Positions 39,897 through 51,148 of a stretch of DNA of 64,000 nt are shown here, piece by piece. The translations under genes and the position numbers were made by a program. The stretch lies in the NCBI RefSeq assembly GCF_000743525.1, contig NZ_JQGK01000016.1, positions 21,257-85,256 on the forward strand, given 5' to 3'. The notes under the pieces are model-generated. The model was not told the DNA's origin, did no database searches, and saw nothing but the letters and a program-made list of their open reading frames with translations. Source of the stretch: Sulfurospirillum sp. SCADC (lineage in GTDB: Bacteria; Campylobacterota; Campylobacteria; Campylobacterales; Sulfurospirillaceae). Position 1 is the first letter of the stretch. Each line of letters begins with the position of its first letter.

Positions 39897-39897
<1 letters not shown>
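38788..39897 (+). CDS. class V aminotransferase (serine/alanine-glyoxylate type)
   Basis: 369 residues: LLTPGPTPVPEAVRMAMATPTIHHRTPEF start, the glycine-rich ASGTGAMEA, ADGITAVGV and the PLP lysine in SGSQKALMLPPG. Family members transaminate between serine, alanine or aspartate and glyoxylate or pyruvate; the true substrate here is not evident. The stop overlaps hisZ. Confidence 0.88.
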
Positions 39898-42003
<2,106 letters not shown>

Positions 42004-42027
42004 TCTTTACATGTAAAGGTATTTTGG

Positions 42028-42462
42028 ATGAAAAGTCAGTTCTCAAAGATCGCTAAAATTCGTAAACAAAAGCGCGATACGATTGAGAAAGAGCTGATGA
42101 AAAGCCAAAATAAAGAGCGCATGTTGGCGCATAAAATCACGACGCTGTATGAAGATATTGCCGCTGTTCAGATGCCAAAAGAGGGTTTGGTCACCATGCT
42201 TTTGATGGTCAATGAGCAAAAAAATATCTTAAGTCGTGAAAAAAAGCGGTGTGAGCAAGAGCTTTACACCGTTCAGCGCGCAACAAAAAAACTTCACATC
42301 GAATACCAAAAAGCGCACGTTGAATATGAAAAAATAAAATACCTCGAAGAGCAAGAGTTGCAAGTGTTGATGGATAAAATCAAACGCGAAGAACAGCTTT
42401 ACTTAGATGAAATATCAACGATGTTGTTTGCAGGTCAACTCTCTAAAAAAGGTCACGAATGA
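42028..42462 (+). CDS. FliJ-like flagellar export chaperone candidate
   Basis: 144 residues, almost entirely coiled coil and highly charged, matching FliJ in length and pattern (KIRKQKRDTIEKELMKSQNKER...). FliJ helps deliver substrates to the flagellar export ATPase. The call rests on size, composition and a position conserved next to a MotE-like gene. Its ribosome binding site (AAAGG) overlaps the iterated palindrome. Confidence 0.65.
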   Translation: MKSQFSKIAKIRKQKRDTIEKELMKSQNKERMLAHKITTLYEDIAAVQMPKEGLVTMLLMVNEQKNILSREKKRCEQELYTVQRATKKLHIEYQKAHVEYEKIKYLEEQELQVLMDKIKREEQLYLDEISTMLFAGQLSKKGHE

Positions 42463-42986
42463 AGCATGTGTGGATCATGTTGGTAACAACACTGCTAGGG
42501 GCAGAGACGATTGATTGTACTCAAATTTTTGAGAACCGTAAAGTAGAATTACTGCGTGAAGTAGAGAAGATCGATGAGGCGCGCCAATCGTTTGAAGCCT
42601 TACAAGCTGCCACGAATGCCCTTTTTGAGAAACAAAAAAATGTACTGAAAGAAAAAGAGAGCGCACTCGCCAAGACCAAAGAGCAGATCGACGCCAAAGA
42701 GAAACAGATCACTTTGATGCTAGAAGAGAATAAAAAGCTTTTAGATCAGGTGCAAGCAAAGAAAAATGATAAGTTGGATGAAACCTACATCAAGATGAAA
42801 GATGCTGCGGCTGCGGCGATTGTCGAGAAGCTTCCGGTGCATGAGGGGGCTGCGATTATGTTTGGACTGCCGGCGAAAAAAGTCTCACAAATCATGGCAA
42901 AGATGAATCCTCAAATTGCCTCCGAAATTACACAACAGCTGAAAAAAGGTCCCCCTTTTGTAGAGAACAACCAAACAAAAGAGTGA
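42459..42986 (+). CDS. MotE-like periplasmic coiled-coil protein
   Basis: 175 residues: short N-terminal signal helix, a long coiled coil (about 35-105), then an MgtE_N-like domain AAAIVEKLPVHEGAAIMFGLPAKKVSQIMAKMNPQIASEI. This matches MotE, a chaperone-like protein for the flagellar stator MotC or MotB in some bacteria. ATGA overlap with the upstream coiled-coil gene. Confidence 0.75.
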   Translation: MKHVWIMLVTTLLGAETIDCTQIFENRKVELLREVEKIDEARQSFEALQAATNALFEKQKNVLKEKESALAKTKEQIDAKEKQITLMLEENKKLLDQVQAKKNDKLDETYIKMKDAAAAAIVEKLPVHEGAAIMFGLPAKKVSQIMAKMNPQIASEITQQLKKGPPFVENNQTKE

Positions 42987-43070
42987 CAAAACCTGCCTCG
43001 ATCTTTCTCTAAACAGATATTTACCTTACGTTTGATACAATGTGTCAAAATTCAGAAGTAAGGTTTATGG

Positions 43071-43625
43071 ATGAAAATCAGATTGCCTCATGCCCCTTAT
43101 ATTGCCAATAAAATAGCGATCGATATTTTAAATTGTGGTTTTGTTACCATGCTTAAGGGCTTAGAGCCTATTGTTAAAGTTGCAGAGGATTTGATTGTTG
43201 CTGATATTAAACAAGAGACTGCGCTTGAAGAGCGTGTAACAGAGATTTTAGAACAAAATGAAGATGAGATGGAGTTTCAAAGGGTTGACCGAAGGAACAT
43301 GTTTTGGCTCATTAAGAAAAAGCTCGCAAAAGAGTTTGGTGTGATTTTGTCGTACGAAGATCGCTACAATGAAATTGCCCATAAAATTTTAGAAACCAGT
43401 TGGAAAACAGGATTGATCGAGTATAACGTAACGGAAAATCGCGTTAAAAACGTGGTCTATACTGCGATTGAGACGTATGTCGCCAATTTTCAAGGGATTG
43501 AAGATGATGTGGCGGAGAAAATTTCCAATTATAAACGAAAATTAGTACCAGGCTCTGAAGAGTACGATCTGATTTTTGAAAAGCTCTATGAAGAAGAACT
43601 CAGAAGAAGAGGGATGTTAGTATGA
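43071..43625 (+). CDS. DUF507 family protein
   Basis: 184 residues, mostly alpha-helical and charged, MKIRLPHAPYIANKIAIDIL... with YEEELRRRGML at the end. The family is restricted mostly to Campylobacterota and relatives; function unknown. The stop overlaps carA by 4 bases, so it is coexpressed with pyrimidine/arginine synthesis. Confidence 0.85.
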   Translation: MKIRLPHAPYIANKIAIDILNCGFVTMLKGLEPIVKVAEDLIVADIKQETALEERVTEILEQNEDEMEFQRVDRRNMFWLIKKKLAKEFGVILSYEDRYNEIAHKILETSWKTGLIEYNVTENRVKNVVYTAIETYVANFQGIEDDVAEKISNYKRKLVPGSEEYDLIFEKLYEEELRRRGMLV

Positions 43626-44752
43626 TGTTAAAACCTGTATGGATTTATCTTGAAAATGGCGTTTTCTTAGAAGCAAAAAGTTTTGGCTTTGAAGGTTCAA
43701 AAACAGGCGAGATCGTTTTTAATACTTCTATGAGCGGTTATCAAGAGATCATGAGTGATCCAAGTTATGCGGGACAATTCGTTGTGTTTACGATGCCTGA
43801 GATTGGTATTGTGGGCTGTAATGACAATGATATGGAAAGTTCGACGATTTATGCGAGCGGTATGTTGGTGCGAAGCCTCAATGAGACCCCTTCAAACTTC
43901 CGTTCACACGAGAGTTTACCCGAGTTTTTGAAACATTATGAGGGCATGGGTATCTGCGACATTGATACACGCTATTTAACCAAAATGATTCGAGACTCTG
44001 GTCCTAAAATGATGATTGCATCCACAGAAGTAAGCGATCCTGCAACGCTCAAAGCGATGCTCTCTGCAAGCCCTCGTATCGAAGATGTTAATTACATTGA
44101 AAAAGTCAGCACGCCTAAACCCTATTTACATGTAAAGGGTGTTTGGAACGCAGAAGCACAGGCGTATAATGCTACACCAAAGCGCATTGGTAAGAAAATC
44201 TTAGCCGTTGATTTGGGCATTAAGCGCAATATCTTAAATGAACTCTGTGAAGTCGGACTTGATGTTGAGGTTGTACCGCATGATTTTAGTGCAGAGGATG
44301 TGATTGCGCGTTATAAAAAAGGTGACATTCATGGGCTCTTTTTATCCAATGGACCTGGCGATCCACTCATTTTGAAAAATGAAGCGGCAGAGATTCGCAA
44401 ATTGATTGAGGCAAAAGTGCCTATTTTTGCCATTTGCCTTGGACATCAATTGCTCTCTATTGCGCATGGTTATCCGACCTACAAACTTAAATTTGGGCAA
44501 CACGGTGGTAACCATCCGGTTAAAAATATGAAAAACAATGTGGTGGAAATTACCACACAAAACCACAATTACAATGTGCCTGATACGATCTGTAAGGTCG
44601 CTCGCATTACGCATGTCAACCTTTTTGACAATACGATTGAAGGTCTTGAATACCATGATTCTCCAATCTTCTCTGTGCAGCATCACCCCGAAGCAAGCTC
44701 AGGTCCACACGAGAGTAAATACATTTTTCAAGAGTTTGCTAACAGACTCTAA
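43622..44752 (+). CDS. carA: carbamoyl-phosphate synthase small subunit
   Basis: 376 residues; N-terminal CPSase small domain (FNTSMSGYQEI), then the class I glutaminase with nucleophile Cys in FAICLGHQLL and the His-Glu pair in QHHPEASSGPH. It supplies ammonia to CarB. The genes start at adjacent Mets (43622, 43625). Confidence 0.98.
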   Translation: MMLKPVWIYLENGVFLEAKSFGFEGSKTGEIVFNTSMSGYQEIMSDPSYAGQFVVFTMPEIGIVGCNDNDMESSTIYASGMLVRSLNETPSNFRSHESLPEFLKHYEGMGICDIDTRYLTKMIRDSGPKMMIASTEVSDPATLKAMLSASPRIEDVNYIEKVSTPKPYLHVKGVWNAEAQAYNATPKRIGKKILAVDLGIKRNILNELCEVGLDVEVVPHDFSAEDVIARYKKGDIHGLFLSNGPGDPLILKNEAAEIRKLIEAKVPIFAICLGHQLLSIAHGYPTYKLKFGQHGGNHPVKNMKNNVVEITTQNHNYNVPDTICKVARITHVNLFDNTIEGLEYHDSPIFSVQHHPEASSGPHESKYIFQEFANRL

Positions 44753-44764
44753 ACCAACTCACTG

Positions 44765-44807
44765 CGCGTACTTTTGAGTCTTACATGTAAACCTACAAAA
44801 GTACGCG
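44765..44807. terminator. 12-bp hairpin with the iterated palindrome in its loop
   Basis: CGCGTACTTTTG (44765-44776) and CAAAAGTACGCG (44796-44807) pair perfectly, and TTACATGTAA occupies the loop (44781-44790). It lies 13 bases after carA. The lack of a T-tract leaves the role open (terminator, processing site or read-through control). Confidence 0.65.
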
Positions 44808-44829
44808 AAATCAGTTAAGGAGCCATGCC

Positions 44830-45510
44830 ATTAACGCCATCGATATTACCGCCATTATTAGTGTTGCATTTTTAGGAAGTTTGGGGCATTGCATTGGCAT
44901 GTGTGGTGGCTTTGTTATGGCGTACAGTAGCGCCAAAATTGATACCTCTGCCTCCTCATTACGCCAATTTTTCGCCCACCTTAGTTACAATTTTGGCAGA
45001 ATCAGTTCTTACACTGTGCTGGGGATGATATTTGGGGGGCTTGGTAGTTTTTTTACGTTTTCAGCACACCTCAATGGCTATTTTTACTTTGCCGTTGGCA
45101 TCTTGATGGTACTTATGGGACTTTCTATGATGGGAAAAATTAAATTTCTAACCTCCCTTGAAGCAACCATCGCTTTTAATCCTTTCATTAAAACACTCTT
45201 TTCCAAACTAATTCACTCTAAAACAATGGCAAGTTTTTACGGACTAGGCGTCTTGAATGGTTTTTTACCGTGTGGGCTGGTCTATTTTTTCTTAGCTGCT
45301 GCCGCCACGTCAGGCTCTCTCTTGGGTGGCGGATTGATTATGGTTTTGTTTGGAATAGCAACAATGCCAGCGATGTTAGGGCTTGGTTTTGTGGTAGGCT
45401 TTCTCAAAGGGAGTGGTTTTAGAGAGATGATGATTAAGATCGCTTCTTTGATCATCATAGGATACGGTATTTATATGGCGTATCTTGGCTATGAGGCAGC
45501 CATCGCATGA
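44830..45510 (+). CDS. SafE/TauE-like membrane protein (heavy-metal transport or cytochrome assembly type)
   Basis: About 226 residues with six transmembrane helices and the motif LGHCIGMCGGFVMAYS near the N-terminus, plus GLLPCGLVY-like NGFLPCGLVYFFLAAA. Members near cco genes are linked to copper supply or cytochrome maturation. The start is odd: an ATG at 44825 with AAGGAG is out of frame by one base, and the only starts in frame are ATT (44830) or TTG (44881, which deletes most of helix 1). A one-base deletion in codon 2-3 or a rare ATT start is likely. It overlaps the kinase gene by ATGA. Confidence 0.75.
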   Translation: MNAIDITAIISVAFLGSLGHCIGMCGGFVMAYSSAKIDTSASSLRQFFAHLSYNFGRISSYTVLGMIFGGLGSFFTFSAHLNGYFYFAVGILMVLMGLSMMGKIKFLTSLEATIAFNPFIKTLFSKLIHSKTMASFYGLGVLNGFLPCGLVYFFLAAAATSGSLLGGGLIMVLFGIATMPAMLGLGFVVGFLKGSGFREMMIKIASLIIIGYGIYMAYLGYEAAIA

Positions 45511-46730
45511 AATTAGAACAATACCAAAGCGCTATTGAGAGCAGTAATATCATCTCGAAAACCGATATTTTTGGTATTATCACCTTTGTCAATGATGAAT
45601 TTTGTAAAATTTCAGGCTACAGCAAAGAAGAGCTGGTTGGAAAAAATCATAATATTGTAAGGCATCCCGACGTTCCTGCTTCAACGTTTAAACAACTTTG
45701 GCAAACCATTCTTCAAAAGCAAACCTATAAATCAACCGTCAAAAACCTAGCCAAAGATGGCAGTACCTTTTATGTCAATACCACCGTTTTTCCTATCTTA
45801 GATGAAAATGGCGACATCGAAGAGTTTATTGCGATTCGTTATGATGTGACAGAGAGCGTTCGCTTAAGCGAAGCACTGATTACCAAAGATGAAGAGCTCG
45901 AAGAGCTTAATGCTACACTTGAGCAAAGGGTGCAAGAGCAAACCAAAGCGTTAATGGAGCTCAATCAGACGTTAGAAGAACGCGTAAGAGAAGAGGTTGA
46001 AAAGAACCGTGAAAAAGATCGTTTTTTGTTCCAGCAGTCTCGTCTTGCCTCAATGGGCGAGATGATCGCCAACATCGCGCATCAATGGAGACAGCCGCTC
46101 TCAGAGCTTAATATTACGCTCTATAAGATGAATAAACTCTATCGTCTTCAAAATGAAGGTAAAGGTGTGGAGTTTGAGGACAGTTACGCGCATGCTAAAA
46201 AAATTGTCTCCAAAATGTCTGAAACCATCGAAGATTTTCGTCATTTTTTCAGCCCTGATCGTCAAAGTGAAGATTTTGCCCTCAGTCTTGTGGCTCAAGA
46301 GGCGATGGATATTATGCGAGGAACCTTGGAAAAAAATGAAGTTGAAATACGTCTGATTGTGAAAAAAGATGCCACAATTAGGGGCTATTTCAATGAATTT
46401 TCTCAGGTATTGATTAATTTAATTAATAATACGATGGATGCGTTTTGCCATAATAAAATAAAAAATAGATTAATTTATATTGAAATTGACACATCTGCGC
46501 TTGGAGATGCTATAATTCAAGTCTGCGATAATGCTGGTGGAATTGAAGAAGCTATTTTGGATAAGATTTTTGAGCCATATTTTACAACAAAGCATGCCAG
46601 TGCGGGCACAGGCTTGGGGCTTTATATGAGCAAAATGATTATTAACAATAGCATGAAAGGGTTTATCGTTGCAGCCAATTGCAATGATGGAGTCTGTTTT
46701 ACCATCACGATCCCTTTAGTTAAAGCGTAA
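45507..46730 (+). CDS. PAS-domain sensor histidine kinase
   Basis: 407 residues, no membrane segment: PAS domain (about 10-120; [34 protein letters not shown]), coiled coil (125-170), dimerisation helix with phospho-acceptor His in [11 protein letters not shown], and HATPase domain with [12 protein letters not shown] and [10 protein letters not shown]. Paired with the regulator downstream. Gene order next to carA/safE and ccoN matches the C. jejuni pair I recall as BumS/BumR (butyrate response); that the function is the same is inference. Confidence 0.9.
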   Translation: MKLEQYQSAIESSNIISKTDIFGIITFVNDEFCKISGYSKEELVGKNHNIVRHPDVPASTFKQLWQTILQKQTYKSTVKNLAKDGSTFYVNTTVFPILDENGDIEEFIAIRYDVTESVRLSEALITKDEELEELNATLEQRVQEQTKALMELNQTLEERVREEVEKNREKDRFLFQQSRLASMGEMIANIAHQWRQPLSELNITLYKMNKLYRLQNEGKGVEFEDSYAHAKKIVSKMSETIEDFRHFFSPDRQSEDFALSLVAQEAMDIMRGTLEKNEVEIRLIVKKDATIRGYFNEFSQVLINLINNTMDAFCHNKIKNRLIYIEIDTSALGDAIIQVCDNAGGIEEAILDKIFEPYFTTKHASAGTGLGLYMSKMIINNSMKGFIVAANCNDGVCFTITIPLVKA

Positions 46731-46742
46731 AAAGGAAGAGTA

Positions 46743-47414
46743 ATGAGTGGATTGTCAAAATTGACGGTTTTGTTTGTCGAGGATGAAGAAGATCTTAGAG
46801 AGGCTTTAGAAAGTGCTATTGGCGATGAGTTTACGAAGTTTATTGTCGCTCGTGATGGCGATGATGGATTGAAGAAATTTAAAAAATATAAGCCCGATAT
46901 TGTCATAACTGACATCATGATGCCTGTTATGGATGGCTTAATGATGGCAAAAGAGATCAAACATATCTCGAAACATACGCCGATTGTGATTTTAAGTGCT
47001 TTTAGTGAAAAAGAGAGACTTCTTGAAGCCATTGATGTAGGGATCGATAAATACCTTATTAAACCGATTGATCCTGATGAGCTCTTAAAAACATTACAAT
47101 TGGTCTCTAAAGAGATGCTCGATCAGAGTGATATTGTCGAACTTGGCTTTGGCTACCAGTTTGATAAGAGCCGAAGAGTGCTTGTCAAAGAAGGGCAAAC
47201 CATTTTCTTGACGAAAAAAGAGTTACTTTTTATCTCAATCTTGGTTAAAAATTTAGGTGTCTTTGTGCTGCATGAAGAGATTAAAAAATATGTTTGGACA
47301 AACAAAAAAGTAACAGACTCAGCCATTCGTACCTTTATTAAGCGTGTGCGCGAGAAAACCGATAAAGAGTTTATCAAAAATATCCCAGGCCTTGGTTACA
47401 AAATTAACACGTAA
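46743..47414 (+). CDS. response regulator, OmpR-like
   Basis: 223 residues: receiver with acidic pocket VEDEED, phospho-acceptor Asp in VITDIMMPVMDG and the Lys in LIKPIDPDEL. C-terminal winged helix (about 140-220) with FLTKKELLFISILVKN and SAIRTFIKRVREK. A likely regulator of nearby genes; a terminator hairpin separates it from ccoN. Confidence 0.93.
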   Translation: MSGLSKLTVLFVEDEEDLREALESAIGDEFTKFIVARDGDDGLKKFKKYKPDIVITDIMMPVMDGLMMAKEIKHISKHTPIVILSAFSEKERLLEAIDVGIDKYLIKPIDPDELLKTLQLVSKEMLDQSDIVELGFGYQFDKSRRVLVKEGQTIFLTKKELLFISILVKNLGVFVLHEEIKKYVWTNKKVTDSAIRTFIKRVREKTDKEFIKNIPGLGYKINT

Positions 47415-47436
47415 GAACGATACTCTCATCGTTCTT
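47413..47436 (+). terminator. rho-independent terminator after the response regulator
   Basis: Perfect 9-bp stem AAGAACGAT / ATCGTTCTT with a 6-base loop directly at the stop codon, followed by CTCTTCTCTTTCTTTAATTTTTT. Confidence 0.8.
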
Positions 47437-47521
47437 CTCTTCTCTTTCTTTAATTTTTTCTCAACTTTTTTTATTTAACACAAATTTAATCTTCTTAAGC
47501 TTCGTTGTAGATTTGGTGCAC

Positions 47522-47527
47522 TATAAT
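47522..47527 (+). promoter_or_regulatory. -10 box of the cco operon, with a dyad in the leader
   Basis: TATAAT 50 bases upstream of ccoN. Just downstream (47535-47558) TTATGT...ACATAA is a dyad around two TGTGA words, a possible regulator site within the 5' leader. No good -35 is visible. Confidence 0.55.
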
Positions 47528-47576
47528 TCTTCCATTATGTGATATTTTTGTGACATAAAAACACAAGCAGGAGGAA

Positions 47577-49046
47577 TTGATGCAGGCTAGAGATGCATTG
47601 AACTATGACTATTCAGTCGCCAAATGTTTTACCTATGCGACGATTCTATTTGGAATCATTGGTATGGTAATAGGCGTGGTTATTGCCTATCAGATGGCTT
47701 TCCCTGAGTTGAATTACTTGGCAGATGAATACGGTACTTTTAGTCGTTTAAGACCGCTTCATACTTCAGGAGTAATTTTTGGATTCTTACTAAGCGGAAT
47801 TTTCGCTACATGGTACTACGTTGGGCAAAGAGTACTTAAGGTATCAATGGCGGAGTCACCGTTTTTGATGATTGTTGGCCGACTCCATTTTTGGATTTAC
47901 ATGTTAACAATCCTTTCCGCGGTAGTAGCTCTATTCTTAGGTATTGGCACTTCTAAAGAGTATGCAGAATTGGAATGGCCATTGGACATTGCCGTTGTTG
48001 TTTTGTGGGTACTCTGGGGTATTAGTATTTTCGGTCTTATCGGTATTCGCCGTGAAAAAACGCTCTACATCTCTATGTGGTATTACATTGCAACTTTCTT
48101 GGGTGTTGCTATGCTTTATCTTTTCAATAATATGGAAGTTCCAACCTATTTTGTTGCCGGTATGGGTAAATGGTATCACTCTGTTTCAATGTATGCTGGA
48201 ACCAATGATGCGATGGTTCAATGGTGGTATGGTCACAATGCGGTAGCGTTTATCTTTACGGTGCCTATTATTGCAATGATCTATTATTTCTTACCTAAAG
48301 AATCTGGTCAACCCGTTTTCTCGTATAAACTTTCATTACTTTCTTTTTGGGGCTTGATGTTTGTTTACCTTTGGGCAGGTGGACACCACTTGTTATACTC
48401 TACCGTACCTGATTGGGTTCAAACGATGGGTTCAATTTTCTCTGTTATCTTAATTCTTCCATCTTGGGGTAGCGCGATTAATATGCTTCTAACGATGAAA
48501 GGACAATGGGGTCAACTCAAAGAAAATCCATTGGTTAAATTTATGGTTTTTGCTTCAACATTCTACATGTTAAGTACACTAGAAGGACCAATTCAAGCTA
48601 TCAAATCTGTTAATGCCCTTGCGCACTTTACAGACTGGATTCCTGGACACGTTCATGATGGTACACTTGGTTGGGTTGGCTTTATGACAATGGCTGCGCT
48701 TTTCCATATGGCTCCTCGCATGTATAAGCGTGAATTGTATAGTAAAAAATTGATGGAATCACAATTTTGGATTCAAACAACGGGTATCGTTATGTACTTC
48801 TCAAGTATGTGGATTGCCGGTATTACGCAAGGTATGATGTGGAGAGCAACCGATCAATTCGGTAACCTTGCCTACTCATTCATTGATACGGTAACGGTTC
48901 TTATTCCTTACTATGCCCTTCGTGCAACGGGCGGTTTATTGTATCTTATCGGTTTCTTTATGTTCACTTACAATATGTATAAAACAATGACTGCAAGTAA
49001 AGCAATTGAGTCTGAACCTCAAAATGCTTCACCTATGGCAGCATAA
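47577..49046 (+). CDS. ccoN: cbb3-type cytochrome c oxidase subunit I
   Basis: 489 residues with twelve transmembrane helices and the heme b/CuB histidines in RPLHTSGVIFGF, WWYGHNAVAFIF, GGHHLLYS and PGHVHDGTLGW. The high-affinity terminal oxidase for microaerobic respiration. AGGAGG is well placed. First gene of the operon. Confidence 0.98.
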   Translation: MMQARDALNYDYSVAKCFTYATILFGIIGMVIGVVIAYQMAFPELNYLADEYGTFSRLRPLHTSGVIFGFLLSGIFATWYYVGQRVLKVSMAESPFLMIVGRLHFWIYMLTILSAVVALFLGIGTSKEYAELEWPLDIAVVVLWVLWGISIFGLIGIRREKTLYISMWYYIATFLGVAMLYLFNNMEVPTYFVAGMGKWYHSVSMYAGTNDAMVQWWYGHNAVAFIFTVPIIAMIYYFLPKESGQPVFSYKLSLLSFWGLMFVYLWAGGHHLLYSTVPDWVQTMGSIFSVILILPSWGSAINMLLTMKGQWGQLKENPLVKFMVFASTFYMLSTLEGPIQAIKSVNALAHFTDWIPGHVHDGTLGWVGFMTMAALFHMAPRMYKRELYSKKLMESQFWIQTTGIVMYFSSMWIAGITQGMMWRATDQFGNLAYSFIDTVTVLIPYYALRATGGLLYLIGFFMFTYNMYKTMTASKAIESEPQNASPMAA

Positions 49047-49061
49047 AAGGAGGGCAGGATT

Positions 49062-49727
49062 ATGTTTCATTGGTTAGAAAGAAACCCATTCTTTTTTGCG
49101 GTAGGTGTATTTTTAGTGATTGCGTATGCAGGTGTTGTGACCATTCTTCCAGACTTTATGGAGAGTGCTCGTCCTGTAACAGGAACAAAACCGTATACAG
49201 TTTTAGAGCTTGCAGGTCGTCAAGTGTATATTAAAGATAGCTGTAATGCGTGTCATTCACAGCTTGTTCGTCCTTTCAAATCTGAGACAGATCGTTATGG
49301 TATGTACTCTTTAAGCGGCGAATATGCGTATGATAGACCATTCCTTTGGGGTTCAAAAAGAACAGGACCTGATTTAATGAGGGTTGGAAATTATCGAACA
49401 ACAGATTGGCATGAATACCATATGTTGGAGCCACAAAGTGTCGTACCTGGTTCTATTATGCCAGCGTATAAACATATGTTTAAAAATGTTGCAGACATTG
49501 AGACAGCCTATGCAGAAGCATTTACAGTCAAAACAGTCTTCAATGTTCCTTATGATCAAGCAGATATGCCTAAACTTGGAACGTTTGATGAAGCAAAAAA
49601 AGCACTGATGGACGAAGCTGCTTTAATTGTTGCTGATATGAAAAGCCAAGAGGTCAAAGAGGCATTTAAACGTGGCGAGATCAAAGAGATTGTGGCACTC
49701 ATTGCCTATCTCAATAGCTTAAAATAA
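49062..49727 (+). CDS. ccoO: cbb3-type cytochrome c oxidase subunit II
   Basis: 221 residues: one N-terminal membrane anchor and a periplasmic mono-heme domain with CNACH (about 64-68) and a distal Met in PGSIMPAYKHM. It passes electrons from CcoP to CcoN. Confidence 0.97.
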   Translation: MFHWLERNPFFFAVGVFLVIAYAGVVTILPDFMESARPVTGTKPYTVLELAGRQVYIKDSCNACHSQLVRPFKSETDRYGMYSLSGEYAYDRPFLWGSKRTGPDLMRVGNYRTTDWHEYHMLEPQSVVPGSIMPAYKHMFKNVADIETAYAEAFTVKTVFNVPYDQADMPKLGTFDEAKKALMDEAALIVADMKSQEVKEAFKRGEIKEIVALIAYLNSLK

Positions 49728-49737
49728 GGTGTGAACG

Positions 49738-49953
49738 GTGGATATTGAAACAATCAGAGAACTACAGGCTTATGGTTATATCTTTGCGACTATCTTTTTG
49801 TCAGTGATTATGTACAGCTATTTGTATCATCTTTACAAAGCTGAAAAAAAGGGTACGAGAAACTATGAGAAGTATGCTAATATTGCCCTAAACGACAATA
49901 TTGATGATGCTCCGATTGAATCTTTTACACCGTCTAACAAAGAGAAAGAATAA
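49738..49953 (+). CDS. ccoQ: cbb3-type cytochrome c oxidase subunit CcoQ
   Basis: 71 residues, one transmembrane helix (YGYIFATIFLSVIMYSYLYHLY) and an acidic cytoplasmic tail. GTG start at 49738. Stabilises the oxidase complex in other species. Confidence 0.92.
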   Translation: MDIETIRELQAYGYIFATIFLSVIMYSYLYHLYKAEKKGTRNYEKYANIALNDNIDDAPIESFTPSNKEKE

Positions 49954-49966
49954 AGAGGAGCAATAG

Positions 49967-50815
49967 ATGAATTGGCTGAATGACAATGTAAACGTATTGG
50001 CATTGCTTGGTGCGGCAGCAATTTTAATTCTCACTGTTGGTGTTTCTTGGAAATACATTCAACAGATGAAAACCGACAAAAGTAGTGGTGAATTAGCGAA
50101 AGAGAATTGGGATGGTATTGGTGAGTATAAAAATGCACTCCCAATTGGTTGGGCACTTTCATTTTTAGGAACAATAATTTGGGGATTATGGTATTTTCTT
50201 GCCGGTTATCCTCTTAGTTCTTATTCGCAAATTGGTGAGTATAATGAAGAAGTACAAAGCCATACTACGAAGTTTGAAACTAAATTTGCTAATCCCGATC
50301 AAACAACTCTTATGAATATGGGAGAGGGTGTTTTCTTGGTTCAATGTGCACCATGTCATGGGGTAACAGGCGATGGAATGAACGGCAAAGCTGCAAATCT
50401 TGGTAAATGGGGAAATGAAGAGGCTATCGTTGCTTCAATTCTTAATGGTGCTAAAGGTTCTGAATATCCACTCGGTGAAATGCCAGCAGGATTATTGGAT
50501 GCAGAGAGTGCAAAAGCAGTAGCAGCTTATGTTATGCAAGAAGTTTCGTCTGTGAAAAAAACCAAAAATCCAGCATTGGTTGAGGCAGGTCGTGCACTAT
50601 GGGCAACATGTGCAGCATGTCATGGCGATGATGGTAAAGGTATGGCAGGCAGTGCTCCAGATCTTAGTGTGTATGGCGATGCGAAATTTGTTGTCAACGT
50701 ACTAGGAACAGGTAAAAAAGGTACTATCGGTAATATGCCTAAATTCAACGACGGTCGCTTAACCAATGTTCAAAAAACAGCGGTTGGCACGTATGTCAGC
50801 TCTTTAGTGAAATAA
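49967..50815 (+). CDS. ccoP: cbb3-type cytochrome c oxidase subunit III
   Basis: 282 residues: two N-terminal membrane helices, then two cytochrome c domains with CAPCH (about residue 127) and CAACH (about residue 212). It takes electrons from the bc1 complex or soluble cytochrome c. Confidence 0.98.
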   Translation: MNWLNDNVNVLALLGAAAILILTVGVSWKYIQQMKTDKSSGELAKENWDGIGEYKNALPIGWALSFLGTIIWGLWYFLAGYPLSSYSQIGEYNEEVQSHTTKFETKFANPDQTTLMNMGEGVFLVQCAPCHGVTGDGMNGKAANLGKWGNEEAIVASILNGAKGSEYPLGEMPAGLLDAESAKAVAAYVMQEVSSVKKTKNPALVEAGRALWATCAACHGDDGKGMAGSAPDLSVYGDAKFVVNVLGTGKKGTIGNMPKFNDGRLTNVQKTAVGTYVSSLVK

Positions 50816-50823
50816 GGATTAGC

Positions 50824-51036
50824 ATGGAAAATACAAATCGAAGCGTATTTGGACTTCATGGCGTTACAGGAATGTTGATTGCGACAGTCTTATTGCTTTC
50901 TATCCTAGGAGTATTGACTTTCTTTGGACTTAAAGCGCAACAAGCAGTGGCGGATAAACCCTATAAGCTAACGGATCCGCAGGCACTTAAAATGAGAGAT
51001 CCTGCAGGTGCGAGTCAAAAAGTTATCGTAAAATAA
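50824..51036 (+). CDS. DUF4006 family small membrane protein
   Basis: 70 residues, one transmembrane helix (GMLIATVLLLSILGVLTFFG) and a periplasmic basic tail. Always found after ccoP in Campylobacterota as far as I know; role unknown, probably oxidase assembly. Confidence 0.85.
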   Translation: MENTNRSVFGLHGVTGMLIATVLLLSILGVLTFFGLKAQQAVADKPYKLTDPQALKMRDPAGASQKVIVK

Positions 51037-51046
51037 GGGGAATAAA

Positions 51047-51148
51047 ATGGCTGAATATATGGATAAAATCATCACGTTTGGTTTAATTGTGATAGGACTT
51101 GTCTCTGCATGGGCAGTGTTAACACCCAATCATCTGTTTGTCGGTTAA
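51047..51148 (+). CDS. 33-residue membrane microprotein in the cco operon
   Basis: An ATG at 51047 with AAGGGG upstream begins a 33-codon frame (starts MAEYMDKIITFGLIVIG, ends FVG) with one transmembrane helix. Its TAA shares a base with the next ATG (TAATG), so it is embedded in the operon. Spacing and ribosome binding site support translation. It resembles no family I can name; an oxidase-associated small subunit is a guess. Confidence 0.75.
   Translation: MAEYMDKIITFGLIVIGLVSAWAVLTPNHLFVG

Noticed and set aside
47535..47558. CRP/FNR-type site in the cco leader
   Set aside because: The two TGTGA words are in direct rather than inverted orientation, and the site is downstream of the -10, so I do not call a CRP or FNR box.
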